64,000 nt of DNA from Variovorax sp. OV700 (GTDB lineage: Bacteria > Pseudomonadota > Gammaproteobacteria > Burkholderiales > Burkholderiaceae_C). The first letter of the stretch is position 1. Each line of letters begins with the position of its first letter. The stretch covers positions 1 through 64,000 of the forward strand of contig NZ_FNDR01000012.1 in the NCBI RefSeq assembly GCF_900099805.1, written 5' to 3'. Of the stretch, positions 15,540 through 24,975 are shown piece by piece. The notes under the pieces were generated by a model that saw only the letters and a list, made by a program, of their open reading frames with translations, was not told where the DNA came from and searched no databases. The position numbers and the translations under genes were made by a program.

Positions 15540-17558
15540 TCATCGACCGTGGCGTTCGAGCAGGATGTCGTCGAGGTAGGGCACTGTCCGAGCGTAGTCC
15601 GATCGAAAATGGTCACGATCTTTGTACACCGGCGTCCCGTCGGCGAGGGCCCGGATGCACTGATTCTCGGGGCACAAAAAAGGCAGCGGATCGACAACCG
15701 ACGCACCGCTACGGGCGGCGATCTCGGCCATGCGCTGGTTGAGGTTGTTCTGCGTTGTGCGAAGCGCAATGTGAGGTGTCATCCGCCCGACGTGCATGGT
15801 GCCAAGCCGGTGCCCGCTGATCAAATGCTCGGGACTGAATTCCAGGCCGATCGGGTTGTCCAGCAGCAGGTAGACCTTCTTCCTGGAAGCGATGCGTTTC
15901 AGCAGAATCTCCAGCGAGGCCAGTGATGCGTCCACCCCGCTGCCTTCGCGGAAGAGAAGTTTTTGAGGACCTGCGCGAAAGTAGAACCCTTCTTCGCTGA
16001 GCGCGCCCGTGGCCGGCTGGGCCTGGTCGATGAAATAGCAGTTCCAGCATCCCCCGATCACGATGGTGTCGACATCGTCGCTCAAAGCGTAATCGATGAA
16101 GGCCGTTCGCAACTCGTCGCAGCCCGGCGTGGCATCGCGAAAAATACCCGGGACGAAAGGACATCCGGGTGCGGTTGCGAACGTGATCGAGTTCAGCTGC
16201 TGCGCTGGATCCTTCGCCAGTTGTGCGGCACGGATTCCATATTGCTGGACGTGGCTGTCGCCCATGATCAAGACGCGCTCCTTGCCGGAGCCCACCCGAA
16301 AGACGGTCTGTCCGCTTTTCAGTTTTGCCGGGGTTAGGCCTTCCCCGTACACCCAGTTCTTTCGTGCCGCCTCGACCGTGTCGAAGTAATGGTCATCCAG
16401 GCGGCCTGTGAGCCGGCTCGTCAGGGCGAAGACACCGAGCACAGCCAAGCAGGCCACGGCTGCGCCGAGCGTGCGCACCATGCGCGGCGCCGACGAGACG
16501 CGTGCCGGGCGTTCGACAAACCGGTAGGTGATCCAGGCCAGCAGAACCGCTGTCGCCATTAGTAAGGCGCGCAGGCCTTCGGATGGCAGGCCACCTTCCA
16601 CGATGCGCGCGAACACGAGCAACGGCCAATGCCAAAGATAAAGCGGATAGCTGATCAGGCCGATCCACACCATCGGCTTCGAGGCGAGCACGTAGCGGTT
16701 GAGCACGCCGGTCGGGCCGGCCGCAATGCAGTAGAACGCACCCAGCGTGGGCAGGATGGCCCAGAACCCCGGAAAAGCCTTGTTGCCGCGGATGTAGGCG
16801 AGGCCCAGGCCGATCAGCACCAGCCCGGCAATCGACTGCGCATGGCGGCCCCAGCCCGGCTTTGGCAGGGGCCGGTGAAGCCGCATGTACGCCAGCATGC
16901 CGCCGATCATCAGCTCCCAGAAGCGCGACAGCGGCGAGTAGAACGCCGCCGTGCGGTGGCTGTGGATGGTCGTGACGTTGAGCAAAAACGACATGGCCGC
17001 CACCGTGCCCACCACCGCGAGCACTCGCCACTTGCGCTTCCACGCCAGGCCCAGCAGCACGGGCCAGAAGATGTAGAACTGCTCCTCGATACCCAGTGAC
17101 CACAGGTGCAGCAGCGGCTTGGTCTCGGCCGCATTGTCGAAGTAGCCGGCTTCGTTCCAGAAGGCGAAGTTCGAGACGAAGCCCGCACCCGCCGCCACGT
17201 GCTTGCCAAGCTGCACCCACTCGTTCGGCAGCAGCGCATACCAGCCGAAGGCGAAAGTGGCCGCCAGCACCAGGGCCAGCGCGGGAAAGATGCGCTTTAC
17301 CCGCCGCGCGTAGAACTCGCGGTAGCTGAATCCGTCACCTTCGAAGCTCCCCAAAATGATCGTGGTGATCAGGAAACCCGAGATGACGAAGAAGATGTCG
17401 ACACCGATGAAGCCGCCCTTGATCCACTGCGGAAACGCGTGGTAGCCGAGCACCGAAATCACGGCGACGGCGCGCAGGCCGTCGATGTCGGGTCGGTATT
17501 TGGGGTGAACCAGGTGGGCGTGTTCCTGCGGGGATGTCGGGCTGCTGGTTGTCGTCAT
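15540..17558 (-). CDS. OafA/YrhL-type acyltransferase with C-terminal SGNH domain
   Basis: This inner-membrane O-acyltransferase (usually O-acetyl) modifies exported sugars. The 672-residue protein has an acyltransferase-3 membrane domain at about 20-380, with the conserved YRPDIDGLRAVAV start, GFIGVDIFFVISGFLIT, the RRVKRIFPAL motif and LLHLWSLGIEEQFYIFWP. A C-terminal SGNH hydrolase-like domain (from about 440) follows, with VLIMGDSHVQQYG and the final D-x-x-H pair in KDRDHFRSDYA. The start at 17558 is chosen because the longer frame adds 45 residues of low-complexity sequence. It follows a GT2 gene on the same strand after 80 bases. It probably decorates the polysaccharide made in this region. 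Confidence 0.92.
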   Translation of the reverse strand: MTTTSSPTSPQEHAHLVHPKYRPDIDGLRAVAVISVLGYHAFPQWIKGGFIGVDIFFVISGFLITTIILGSFEGDGFSYREFYARRVKRIFPALALVLAATFAFGWYALLPNEWVQLGKHVAAGAGFVSNFAFWNEAGYFDNAAETKPLLHLWSLGIEEQFYIFWPVLLGLAWKRKWRVLAVVGTVAAMSFLLNVTTIHSHRTAAFYSPLSRFWELMIGGMLAYMRLHRPLPKPGWGRHAQSIAGLVLIGLGLAYIRGNKAFPGFWAILPTLGAFYCIAAGPTGVLNRYVLASKPMVWIGLISYPLYLWHWPLLVFARIVEGGLPSEGLRALLMATAVLLAWITYRFVERPARVSSAPRMVRTLGAAVACLAVLGVFALTSRLTGRLDDHYFDTVEAARKNWVYGEGLTPAKLKSGQTVFRVGSGKERVLIMGDSHVQQYGIRAAQLAKDPAQQLNSITFATAPGCPFVPGIFRDATPGCDELRTAFIDYALSDDVDTIVIGGCWNCYFIDQAQPATGALSEEGFYFRAGPQKLLFREGSGVDASLASLEILLKRIASRKKVYLLLDNPIGLEFSPEHLISGHRLGTMHVGRMTPHIALRTTQNNLNQRMAEIAARSGASVVDPLPFLCPENQCIRALADGTPVYKDRDHFRSDYARTVPYLDDILLERHGR

Positions 17559-17638
17559 CGTCGTCGTATGAGAGGGAAAGGCGGCTTGGCTCCGGCTTCC
17601 CGGCCCCGGATTGTCTTCGCAAACGGAAAGCGTTTGTT

Positions 17639-18394
17639 TCAGGAATGGCGGGGGCGCGCCCTCAAGTAGCGCCAGAACACCGCCGAGCTCCACACCTTCA
17701 GCAGGCTGGTCACGTGCCAGTACAGGTGCTTCTTGCTGCTGCGGCTGGCGCGCTGGGCCTCGTGGCGCGCGAGCAGGTCTTCCCCCACCTGCAGCTTCCA
17801 GCCTGCCAGCTGGGTCCTTGCGCAGATGTCGAAGTCTTCCCCGTACATGAAGAAACGTTCGTCGAAGCCGCCGATCTGGCGGTAGGCGTCGCTTCGAAAC
17901 AGCATGAACAGGCCCGGAATCCAGTCAGGTACCGTCGGTCGTACATAGCCGGGCTTGCGCCGGGTGAGGATCTCGAGCGGTGTGATGATCGCGCGGTGCT
18001 GCTCGGGGGTGCTCTTGTCCGGCTCCAGAATTCGCGGCGTCAAAAGGCCGGCATCCGGCGCGGCCTGTGCAACCAGCGGTGCCAGAACGTCGCCGTCGAA
18101 GCGGATGTCCGGGTTGAGCACCAGGAACCACGGCGTATCGCAGAGCTCGAACGCCTGGTTGTGGTTAGCCCCAAACCCCTTGGGGCTCGCGTTTTCGATG
18201 CGCTCGATGGCAAACCCCCATTCCAGGCCAGCCAGTAGGTCGGGTTCGGGGATGTTCAGCGTGAGCACCACCTTGGCGGTCGAGGCGCGGCTGAAGCGGT
18301 CGAGTTGCTCGAGCAGCGGCAGCACCAGCGCGAGCTGGCCGTGGCTGACGATCGAAACGGTGATCGGGGTTTGGGAGGGGGAGGTCGCTGGCAT
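17639..18394 (-). CDS. Glycosyltransferase family 2, WbbL-like (possible rhamnosyltransferase)
   Basis: The 251-residue protein matches WbbL/RfbF-like GT2 enzymes: VSIVSHGQLALV at the start, GFGANHNQAFE, the donor-binding FLVLNPDIRFDG, GLFMLFRSDAYRQIGGFDERFFMYGEDFDIC, and a C-terminal HEAQRASRSSKKHLYWHV region. The N-P-D plus 'F-M-Y-x-E-D-x-D' pattern is common in rhamnosyl- and glucosyltransferases that add to undecaprenyl-linked acceptors. It starts 45 bases from the divergent phosphosugar-transferase gene, so the two may share a promoter region, and the acyltransferase follows on the same strand. Confidence 0.85.
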   Translation of the reverse strand: MPATSPSQTPITVSIVSHGQLALVLPLLEQLDRFSRASTAKVVLTLNIPEPDLLAGLEWGFAIERIENASPKGFGANHNQAFELCDTPWFLVLNPDIRFDGDVLAPLVAQAAPDAGLLTPRILEPDKSTPEQHRAIITPLEILTRRKPGYVRPTVPDWIPGLFMLFRSDAYRQIGGFDERFFMYGEDFDICARTQLAGWKLQVGEDLLARHEAQRASRSSKKHLYWHVTSLLKVWSSAVFWRYLRARPRHS

Positions 18395-18439
18395 GGTCTA
18401 ATTTCGCTCGGGAATTCTAGGGTTCCCCAACACCCACAC

Positions 18440-19537
18440 ATGATTGCTCTGATCGTCATCAGTTTTTTCGTCTCCGCCTTTGCGGTCCAGCTGTTCATGC
18501 GCCGCGCGCGCAGGCATGCCCGGCTCTACGGCACCGACATGCCCCAGCGCTTCCACAAAGGCCACGTGCCGCGGCTTGGCGGCGCGGGGATCCTGCTCGG
18601 CATGGGCGCGGCCTGGCTGGCGTCCGGTATTACCGGCACCGATCCATTCAACGTGTCCTGGCCGGTCAAGACCTCGATGCTCACGCTGCTGTGCATCGCG
18701 CCGGCGGTGCTCGCTGGCATCGTCGAAGACGTGACGCAGAACGTCAGGGTGCGCTACCGGCTGGGGCTCACCATCGGCTCCGCCTTGCTCGTGTGCTGGG
18801 TGCTGGGGCTCAGCCTGTCGCGCACCGGCATCGAAACTGTCGACACGTGGCTCGCCATGGTTCCCTATGGCGCCGTGCTGTTCGCGGCCCTGGCCATTGG
18901 CGGCCTGCCGCACGCCTTCAACATCATCGACGGGTACAACGGCCTGGCCGGCACCGTGGCGGTGCTGGTCTGCCTGGCCATCTCGCACGTGGCCCTGCAG
19001 GTGGGCGATCGCCAGCTGGCGGCCATGATGGTGTGCCTGGTCGGCGCCACCGTGGGCTTCCTGATCTGGAACTATCCGCGCGGCAAGATCTTTGCCGGCG
19101 ACGGCGGCGCCTACGTGTGGGGCATGGTCATTGCCGTGGCCTGCGTGACGCTGGTGCAGCGGCACCGCGTCGTTTCGCCGTGGTTCCCGATGCTGCTGCT
19201 GATCTACCCGGTGTGGGAGACGCTGTTTTCCATTTACCGCAAGCTGGCGCGCGGGCAGTCTCCCGGCACCGCCGATGCCCTGCACTTTCACCAGCTGATC
19301 TTCCGCCGCATCGTGCGTGTGGCGTTTGCCGACGACGAAGCCCGGCAATTGCTCGCACGCAACAACAGGACTTCGCCGTATCTGTGGATGTTCGCGGCGC
19401 TGTCGGTGGTGCCGGCGGTGCTGTTCTGGAACAACACCATCGTGCTGATGCTGTTCTGCCTGCTGTTCGTCACGACCTACGTGGGCGCGTATCTCATGAT
19501 CGTGCGTTTCAAGGTGCCTCGCTGGCTGCGCCCCTGA
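18440..19537 (+). CDS. WecA/MraY-family undecaprenyl-phosphate sugar-1-phosphate transferase
   Basis: This integral membrane enzyme probably starts lipid-linked glycan synthesis by transferring a sugar-1-phosphate (often GlcNAc-1-P) to undecaprenyl phosphate. The 365-residue protein has about ten hydrophobic helices. It carries RFHKGHVPRLGGAGILLG near residue 34, HAFNIIDGYNGLAGTVAVL with the catalytic Asp region, FAGDGGAYVWG, and HFHQLIFRRI, equivalent to the family's HIHH-like loop. The ATG at 18440 precedes a hydrophobic first helix; the upstream in-frame start overlaps the divergent gene. The argB gene follows after 58 bases on the same strand. Confidence 0.88.
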   Translation: MIALIVISFFVSAFAVQLFMRRARRHARLYGTDMPQRFHKGHVPRLGGAGILLGMGAAWLASGITGTDPFNVSWPVKTSMLTLLCIAPAVLAGIVEDVTQNVRVRYRLGLTIGSALLVCWVLGLSLSRTGIETVDTWLAMVPYGAVLFAALAIGGLPHAFNIIDGYNGLAGTVAVLVCLAISHVALQVGDRQLAAMMVCLVGATVGFLIWNYPRGKIFAGDGGAYVWGMVIAVACVTLVQRHRVVSPWFPMLLLIYPVWETLFSIYRKLARGQSPGTADALHFHQLIFRRIVRVAFADDEARQLLARNNRTSPYLWMFAALSVVPAVLFWNNTIVLMLFCLLFVTTYVGAYLMIVRFKVPRWLRP

Positions 19538-19595
19538 CCGCGCTTTCTTTGCGAGAATTTCCCTCATCGTCCTTCGCTTCGGAGCCTGACCGCCC

Positions 19596-20489
19596 ATGAC
19601 CGACCCCGTCCTCAACATCCCCCCGCGCGACAAGGCCGAGATCCTGGCCCAGGCCCTGCCGTACATCCGCAAGTTTCACGGCAAGACCATCGTCATCAAG
19701 TACGGCGGCAATGCCATGACCGACCCGGCCCTGCAGGCCGACTTCGCGGAAGACGTGGTGCTGCTCAAGCTGGTCGGCATGAACCCGGTGGTGGTGCACG
19801 GCGGCGGCCCGCAGATCGAGGCGGCGCTCAACCGCCTGGGCAAGAAGGGCAGCTTCATCCAGGGCATGCGCGTGACCGACGCCGAAACCATGGAAGTGGT
19901 CGAGTGGGTGCTGGCCGGCGAAGTGCAGCAGGACATCGTGGGCCTGATCAACCAGGCCGGCGGCAAGGCCGTGGGCCTGACCGGCCGCGACGGCGGCATG
20001 ATCCGGGCGCAGAAGCTCAAGATGGCGGACCGCACCGACCCCAACCTGCACCACGACGTGGGCCAAGTGGGCGACATCGTCTCCATCGACCCCAGCGTGG
20101 TCAAGGCGCTCCAGGACGACGCCTTCATTCCCGTGGTCAGCCCCATCGGCTTCGGCGAGGAGAACGAGAGCTACAACATCAATGCCGACGTCGTCGCCGG
20201 CAAGCTGGCCACCGTGCTCAAGGCCGAAAAGCTCATGCTCCTGACCAACACGCCCGGGGTGCTCGACAAGGACGGCAAGCTGCTCACCAACCTGAGCGCA
20301 CGCGAAATCGACGACCTGTTTGCCGACGGCACTATTTCGGGTGGCATGCTGCCCAAGATCGAGGGCGCGCTCGACGCGGCCAAGAGCGGCGTGAACGCGG
20401 TGCACATCATCGACGGCCGCGTGCCGCACGCCATGCTGCTCGAAATTCTGACCGACCAGGCCTACGGCACGATGATTCGTGCGCGCTGA
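19596..20489 (+). CDS. argB: Acetylglutamate kinase
   Basis: It phosphorylates N-acetyl-L-glutamate in arginine synthesis. The 297-residue protein shows the amino-acid-kinase motifs KTIVIKYGGNAM, NPVVVHGGGPQIEAAL, GKAVGLTGRDGGMI, and the C-terminal ISGGMLPKIEGALDAAKSGV segment. This is a conserved housekeeping gene. In related Burkholderiales I recall argB lying close to slmA; here about 7.7 kb of polysaccharide genes separate them. It is convergent with the large glycosyltransferase gene. Confidence 0.97.
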   Translation: MTDPVLNIPPRDKAEILAQALPYIRKFHGKTIVIKYGGNAMTDPALQADFAEDVVLLKLVGMNPVVVHGGGPQIEAALNRLGKKGSFIQGMRVTDAETMEVVEWVLAGEVQQDIVGLINQAGGKAVGLTGRDGGMIRAQKLKMADRTDPNLHHDVGQVGDIVSIDPSVVKALQDDAFIPVVSPIGFGEENESYNINADVVAGKLATVLKAEKLMLLTNTPGVLDKDGKLLTNLSAREIDDLFADGTISGGMLPKIEGALDAAKSGVNAVHIIDGRVPHAMLLEILTDQAYGTMIRAR

Positions 20490-20518
20490 GGGCGCTACCG
20501 GCCTTGCGGTGATCGGAT

Positions 20519-23500
20519 CTAGCTGTTCACCCTGGCAATCGCCGGTTTCCGGCCCAGGAATTCGAAGCCCGCTGCGCTAACTTCCTGCGCCGACTGGGGC
20601 AGTTTTTCGAAATCCGTCCAGAGCGGCGTGCTGCGCAGCGACGGATCGCGCCACAGGTCGACGAGTTCGCCCGTGGAGGAGTTCCGGAAGCGCTCGGCAG
20701 CTTCGTCGGACACGTTGGCGCGCAGCGCCTGTTCGCATTCCGACGCGAGCCAGCTGACGGCGTGGTTGGGCGAGAAATTCTCCGACACCCGGACTCGCTC
20801 GGCTTCGAACTCCCTGAACCACTGCTCCAGTCCGTACCGGGTGCAATTGAAGAAGTGCCACGGCCTTTCGTGCAGCGGCTGCATGAAGGCGGTCCGAACC
20901 AGGATGCGGCCACCGGGCTTCAGTACCCGCAGGAGTTCCGCCGCCACCTTCTGCGGTTCGCGATAGTGTTCGAAGGCGTTCATGACGATCGCCGCGTCGA
21001 AGACCCCGTCGTCGAACGGGAGCACGTGGGCGTCCGCAACCACGTCCGTATGCCTGAACAGGCTGTACTCGACCTCGACCACGTTCTCGATCTTCTCCTG
21101 CGAGCCTCCGCCGCTGAGATTCAGAACCCATCCCTTGGTGCTCCTTGCAAGCTTCAGGGCTTCGGGCGGCAGCGGGTTGCTGACATGGTCGACGGGCTTC
21201 ACCTCGGGCTCGCCGAGTTCCTCGCAAAGAATCGGTCGGCCCTGGAGGATGGGCCAGGTCCTCCAGCCGTCCACGGTCACCAGGGCATCCCGCTCCGCGT
21301 CGTGCGCCAGCTTGAGTCCCGTCTTGGGACAGCGAAGTATCGGAAGCAGCGTTTGAAGCCGCGACTTCACCGTGTCGTCGCTCAGGCGCACCTGCAGGGC
21401 CGGCGGTTTGCGGGCCAGCTGCTCGTCGATCAGCGACACCCACGGATGCTGGGCCTTGAAGTTCTCGATCAAGCGGCGATAGTTTTCTGGAACCGTCGTC
21501 TCGGCCTTGATCATCGAACCCGCATGCACGCGGTAGTCCGCGAGCGTTTGCGGTTCCCGGAATCCGCGCTGGCCTTGCTCGGCGAGCCGGCACCAGAAGT
21601 CGTAGTCCTCCCATCCGTGGCGAACGTGGTTGTAGCCACCGACGATCGCCCACGCTTCCTTCGAGACGAGCGCCATTGCGTCGATGTAGTTGCCCGCCAC
21701 GAAGCGCTGCGGCTCGTAGGCGGCTTCGCCGAGCATGGCGCTGGAGGCGCCGAAGTGCTGGATGGTCGGATAGACGAATGCGACGCGCTCGGCGCGGATG
21801 GCGCGGCGCAGTTCTTCGCAGCACTTTGCCCGCAGCCGGTTGTCCGCGTCCAGGGGAAGCACGTAGCAACTGTCCGCCAGATGGAAGCCAGCGTTGCGCG
21901 TCAAGCCCAGGCCGCAGTTCGACTCATGCTGCGCGACCACCACGCGGTTGAACCGCGTGGCGTGCTGCCGGACCCATGCCAGCACTGTGTTCAGCGAATC
22001 GTCGGTCGAGCAGTCGTCCACCACCACAAGGTCCAGTACCGCCAGTGTCTGTGCCCGGACGGATTCCAGTGCTTCGGTGATGAACTGTTCGTAGTTGTAG
22101 AGCGGAATGACGACCGAGACTTCGGCAAGCTCGCCCTCGTCGGCCCGGTGTTCGAACAGCACTTTCAGAGGCATCAGGCTGGGCCGGAGAATCGGCGCCG
22201 AGCGGATCCGTGCATCGAGCGCAAAGCTCCGCGCCGCCTGGGCTTCGCCTTGCAACTGATCGAGCACGCGGCCGAACTGCGCGGCCCGCTGCAGGGGCCC
22301 GTACGAAGCCATGGCGCGCAGGAAGGCCGCCGAGCCGATGCGGGCCCGCAGCGCGTGGTCCCCGGCAAGGGTCGAAAGGTAGTGATACCAATCGTCGGCG
22401 GTGGTCGCCAGAAAGCCCGAGACGCCGTGTTCCATGGCCCGCGTGAAGGGGCCGGTGGGAGACGCTATGGTCGGAACATCGACCAGCGCGGCTTCGAAGA
22501 ATTTCAATTCGCTCTTGGCTTCGCAGAATGGATTGCCGAATTCGAGCGGCGCGATGTTGATGTCGAAGCGCGCTATTTCCCGCGGCAGTGTTTCCAGTGT
22601 CTGGAAGGGCCGCCACTCGATGCGGTGCTCCAGGCCGGCCATCGCGGGGTATTCCTCCACGTCGACCAAGCGCATGCCCGATTCGGTCTGGAACAGCACC
22701 AGGCGGCACAGCTCGTTTTCGCGGAGCAGGCGCGCAATCGCCTCGATGGCAAGCCCCAGGTCGCGCTGATGCGTTCGCGATCCGCCGGCGTAGCCGATCC
22801 GCACCAGGTTGTCGGGCCGCGCGCTACGCCATTGCGTTGCACTGCGCCTGGACAGTTCGAAAGTCTGGTCGTCGAAACCATTCAACAGCACATGGGTGGT
22901 CTTGCCCGCGCAGCGCATGTGGTAGGCCAGCTCCTGGGTGCTCGCAACGCACACGTCGGCCGCGAGCATGGCCCTGCGCACGCTTGCGAAGAGCTCGCGC
23001 ACCGCTTCTTCCGGGTGGGCGTTGGACCTGATGCCATCGATCACCTTGGTATCGGCCAGATCCGGTTCGATCATCAGGTCGTCGATGTCGAACACCACCT
23101 TCTTGCCTTGCGCATGCATCAGCCCTATGGCTTTTTCGAGAACGGGACTCCACTGGGTGCGCCAGAGGATCATCACGTCGTGCCTTGAGGTCAGCTGGAG
23201 CTGCGCTTCGAGCTGGTCCTGTCGCACCCACTCTGCCGCGACGCCATTCATGCGTGCTGCCTCCATGTAGCGCGCCACGCGGTACTGGTGGCCCGGCGTA
23301 TCCGCTTCGCCGGAGACGTAGAAGATCGAGAATGCGCGGTTCGGCAAGGAGGGCAGAAGCGACTCTGCCTTGTCGTCCCCGCGCAAGCCGGCGCGCCGGC
23401 CTTCCCGCGCACCGACCAGCATGTAGTGAAGCAGAGGATTGAAGCCCGCTGCGTCCGCGTAGTGCGCTGTGTATTCGGAGCCAGAGAACCACGGACCAGG

Positions 23501-24916
23501 GTCGCGTCCTTCGCTTGCACCGTAGGCGACGTAGTGTTCCGCAGGGTCTACGCCAGAAGTCGCCACGTCGGGGTAGGTGTTCAGATACCAGTCCCGATCG
23601 AAATACGGTGAGAATCTAACGGTCTCTACTGTCGCAAGATCGACACGCCGGCCGGCAAGGCGCTTGGCAAGCAGCCGGAGACGCTTACGCATCTTGGCCT
23701 TCACCCTCAAAGAGGGATCGATCCGAAGGCGCGTAAAACGTTCGATCAGGGAGTTGGCGAAGTCTTTCCGTGCGAGCACCGCCCGCTTTTGAACAGTGAT
23801 CTCTTCGCCGGCTTCCTTCAAATCCTCTCGCGCCTTGTTGAGGTCGGTTGCCAACTGGGCCACGACATTCCGTAGCTCCGCCACGCGCCTGCTTGCCTGC
23901 TCATGCGCGAAACTCGTCGCCCGAGCTGCAGCTTCCGCTTGGGCCGCCTTGGCTCCCTCATCGCTCGCCTGCTTCGACATCGCCTCCAGTTGAGCGGCCT
24001 TGTCGGCAACCTCATGGGACAACGCGATTACTTCGCCCTCGGCGCGTGCACGGGCTTCGGCTTCGGCGAGCCGGGCTGCCGCCACTTGCGCAAGTTCGGC
24101 TTCAACAGGGGCCCGAAGGGCATTGGCCTCATGGATGCGCTGATTCAGTTCGGCCGAACCGAGCTGCTCGCGTGTGGTGACGAACCAGCGCGCGCCCAGA
24201 TGCGCAAAGCGGGTCCTGGCGGCATCTGCCTGTTCCGGTTCCAGGTTGCACAACGCCATGGCTGCCGCAGGTGCGTGCTTTCCGACCGCCAGGATGCCGA
24301 GGCCATGCCCATGCAGGAACTCGAAGGAGGGATAGTTTTGTGACTGCTCTGCGAAAAAGCGGAAGACTCCGAAATTGCCGCTGCGAACATTCGTGTCATG
24401 GAACAGGACTACGGCCTTGTCGGACAGCTTGGGAAGCCAGGTCTCGAAGTCGTGCTTGACCGCCTCGTAGGTATGGAAGCCGTCGATGTGAAGCAGGTCG
24501 ATGGAGCCCTCGGGGAAATAGGGCAGTGCGTCGTCGAAGGTAGACTTGAGAAGTTCGGAGAACGAGCTGAAGTGCTTGTCGTGAAAATCACGGAGCTCGT
24601 AGTAGACCTGCGAGTCGAAATGTCCGGCGTGCTCGTCGCCGGCCCAGGTATCGACCGCGTAGCAGCGCGTCGCCGACTTGAGCCGGGCCACGGCTTCGCA
24701 AAAGGCGGCATACGACACGCCGTTGTGCGTGCCGAGCTCCACCAGCAAGCCTGGCCTGCATGCGGCCACGATCCAGAACGCAAACGGCGTATGGGTCCAC
24801 CAGGCGCTCGCCTTGCCGAGCAGGTGCGGTGTCCAGAAGAGTGGATCCAGCACGGGGTGCGTCAGAACGTCGAGCGATTTGTCGATCGTCGGAAGAATGA
24901 TGGTGGGTTCTTTCAT
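20519..24916 (-). CDS. Four-module polysaccharide enzyme: methyltransferase, GT-B glycosyltransferase, GT2 glycosyltransferase, methyltransferase
   Basis: The 1465-residue protein carries, in order: (1) a class I methyltransferase, residues about 40-215, with LLVELGTHNGVS (57-68) and LLHIDGFHTYEAVKHDF (141-157); (2) a long coiled coil, about 265-390; (3) two short 'FDRDWYLNTYPDV...HYVAYGASEGRDP' type repeats, about 435-505; (4) a GT4-like GT-B domain, about 528-890, with DIDDLMIEPDL and a late PLEFGNPFCEAKSELKFFEA; (5) a GT2 domain from about 931 (VSVVIPLYNYEQF, VVDDCSTDDS, LPLDADNRLRAKC); (6) a C-terminal methyltransferase from about 1190, preceded by a Trm112-like stretch (ILRCPKTGLKL), with DAHVLPFDDGVFDAAIVMNAFEHY. 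It probably builds and caps or methylates a glycan end. Substrates are unknown. Confidence 0.85.
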   Translation of the reverse strand: MKEPTIILPTIDKSLDVLTHPVLDPLFWTPHLLGKASAWWTHTPFAFWIVAACRPGLLVELGTHNGVSYAAFCEAVARLKSATRCYAVDTWAGDEHAGHFDSQVYYELRDFHDKHFSSFSELLKSTFDDALPYFPEGSIDLLHIDGFHTYEAVKHDFETWLPKLSDKAVVLFHDTNVRSGNFGVFRFFAEQSQNYPSFEFLHGHGLGILAVGKHAPAAAMALCNLEPEQADAARTRFAHLGARWFVTTREQLGSAELNQRIHEANALRAPVEAELAQVAAARLAEAEARARAEGEVIALSHEVADKAAQLEAMSKQASDEGAKAAQAEAAARATSFAHEQASRRVAELRNVVAQLATDLNKAREDLKEAGEEITVQKRAVLARKDFANSLIERFTRLRIDPSLRVKAKMRKRLRLLAKRLAGRRVDLATVETVRFSPYFDRDWYLNTYPDVATSGVDPAEHYVAYGASEGRDPGPWFSGSEYTAHYADAAGFNPLLHYMLVGAREGRRAGLRGDDKAESLLPSLPNRAFSIFYVSGEADTPGHQYRVARYMEAARMNGVAAEWVRQDQLEAQLQLTSRHDVMILWRTQWSPVLEKAIGLMHAQGKKVVFDIDDLMIEPDLADTKVIDGIRSNAHPEEAVRELFASVRRAMLAADVCVASTQELAYHMRCAGKTTHVLLNGFDDQTFELSRRSATQWRSARPDNLVRIGYAGGSRTHQRDLGLAIEAIARLLRENELCRLVLFQTESGMRLVDVEEYPAMAGLEHRIEWRPFQTLETLPREIARFDINIAPLEFGNPFCEAKSELKFFEAALVDVPTIASPTGPFTRAMEHGVSGFLATTADDWYHYLSTLAGDHALRARIGSAAFLRAMASYGPLQRAAQFGRVLDQLQGEAQAARSFALDARIRSAPILRPSLMPLKVLFEHRADEGELAEVSVVIPLYNYEQFITEALESVRAQTLAVLDLVVVDDCSTDDSLNTVLAWVRQHATRFNRVVVAQHESNCGLGLTRNAGFHLADSCYVLPLDADNRLRAKCCEELRRAIRAERVAFVYPTIQHFGASSAMLGEAAYEPQRFVAGNYIDAMALVSKEAWAIVGGYNHVRHGWEDYDFWCRLAEQGQRGFREPQTLADYRVHAGSMIKAETTVPENYRRLIENFKAQHPWVSLIDEQLARKPPALQVRLSDDTVKSRLQTLLPILRCPKTGLKLAHDAERDALVTVDGWRTWPILQGRPILCEELGEPEVKPVDHVSNPLPPEALKLARSTKGWVLNLSGGGSQEKIENVVEVEYSLFRHTDVVADAHVLPFDDGVFDAAIVMNAFEHYREPQKVAAELLRVLKPGGRILVRTAFMQPLHERPWHFFNCTRYGLEQWFREFEAERVRVSENFSPNHAVSWLASECEQALRANVSDEAAERFRNSSTGELVDLWRDPSLRSTPLWTDFEKLPQSAQEVSAAGFEFLGRKPAIARVNS

Positions 24917-24975
24917 TGTTCTCGCCCAGACGCGTCCGAGCCTCCGCTAGATTCGGTTTGATGAAACTGCCGGTG

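Noticed and set aside
18398..19672. 424-codon minus-strand frame opposite the WecA-like gene and the argB start
   Set aside because: Gln/His/Arg-rich shadow without motifs; both plus-strand genes are clear.
20762..23188. 808-codon plus-strand frame opposite the four-module glycosyltransferase
   Set aside because: It reads as His/Arg/Gly-rich antisense sequence without recognisable domains, whereas the minus strand has ordered catalytic motifs throughout.
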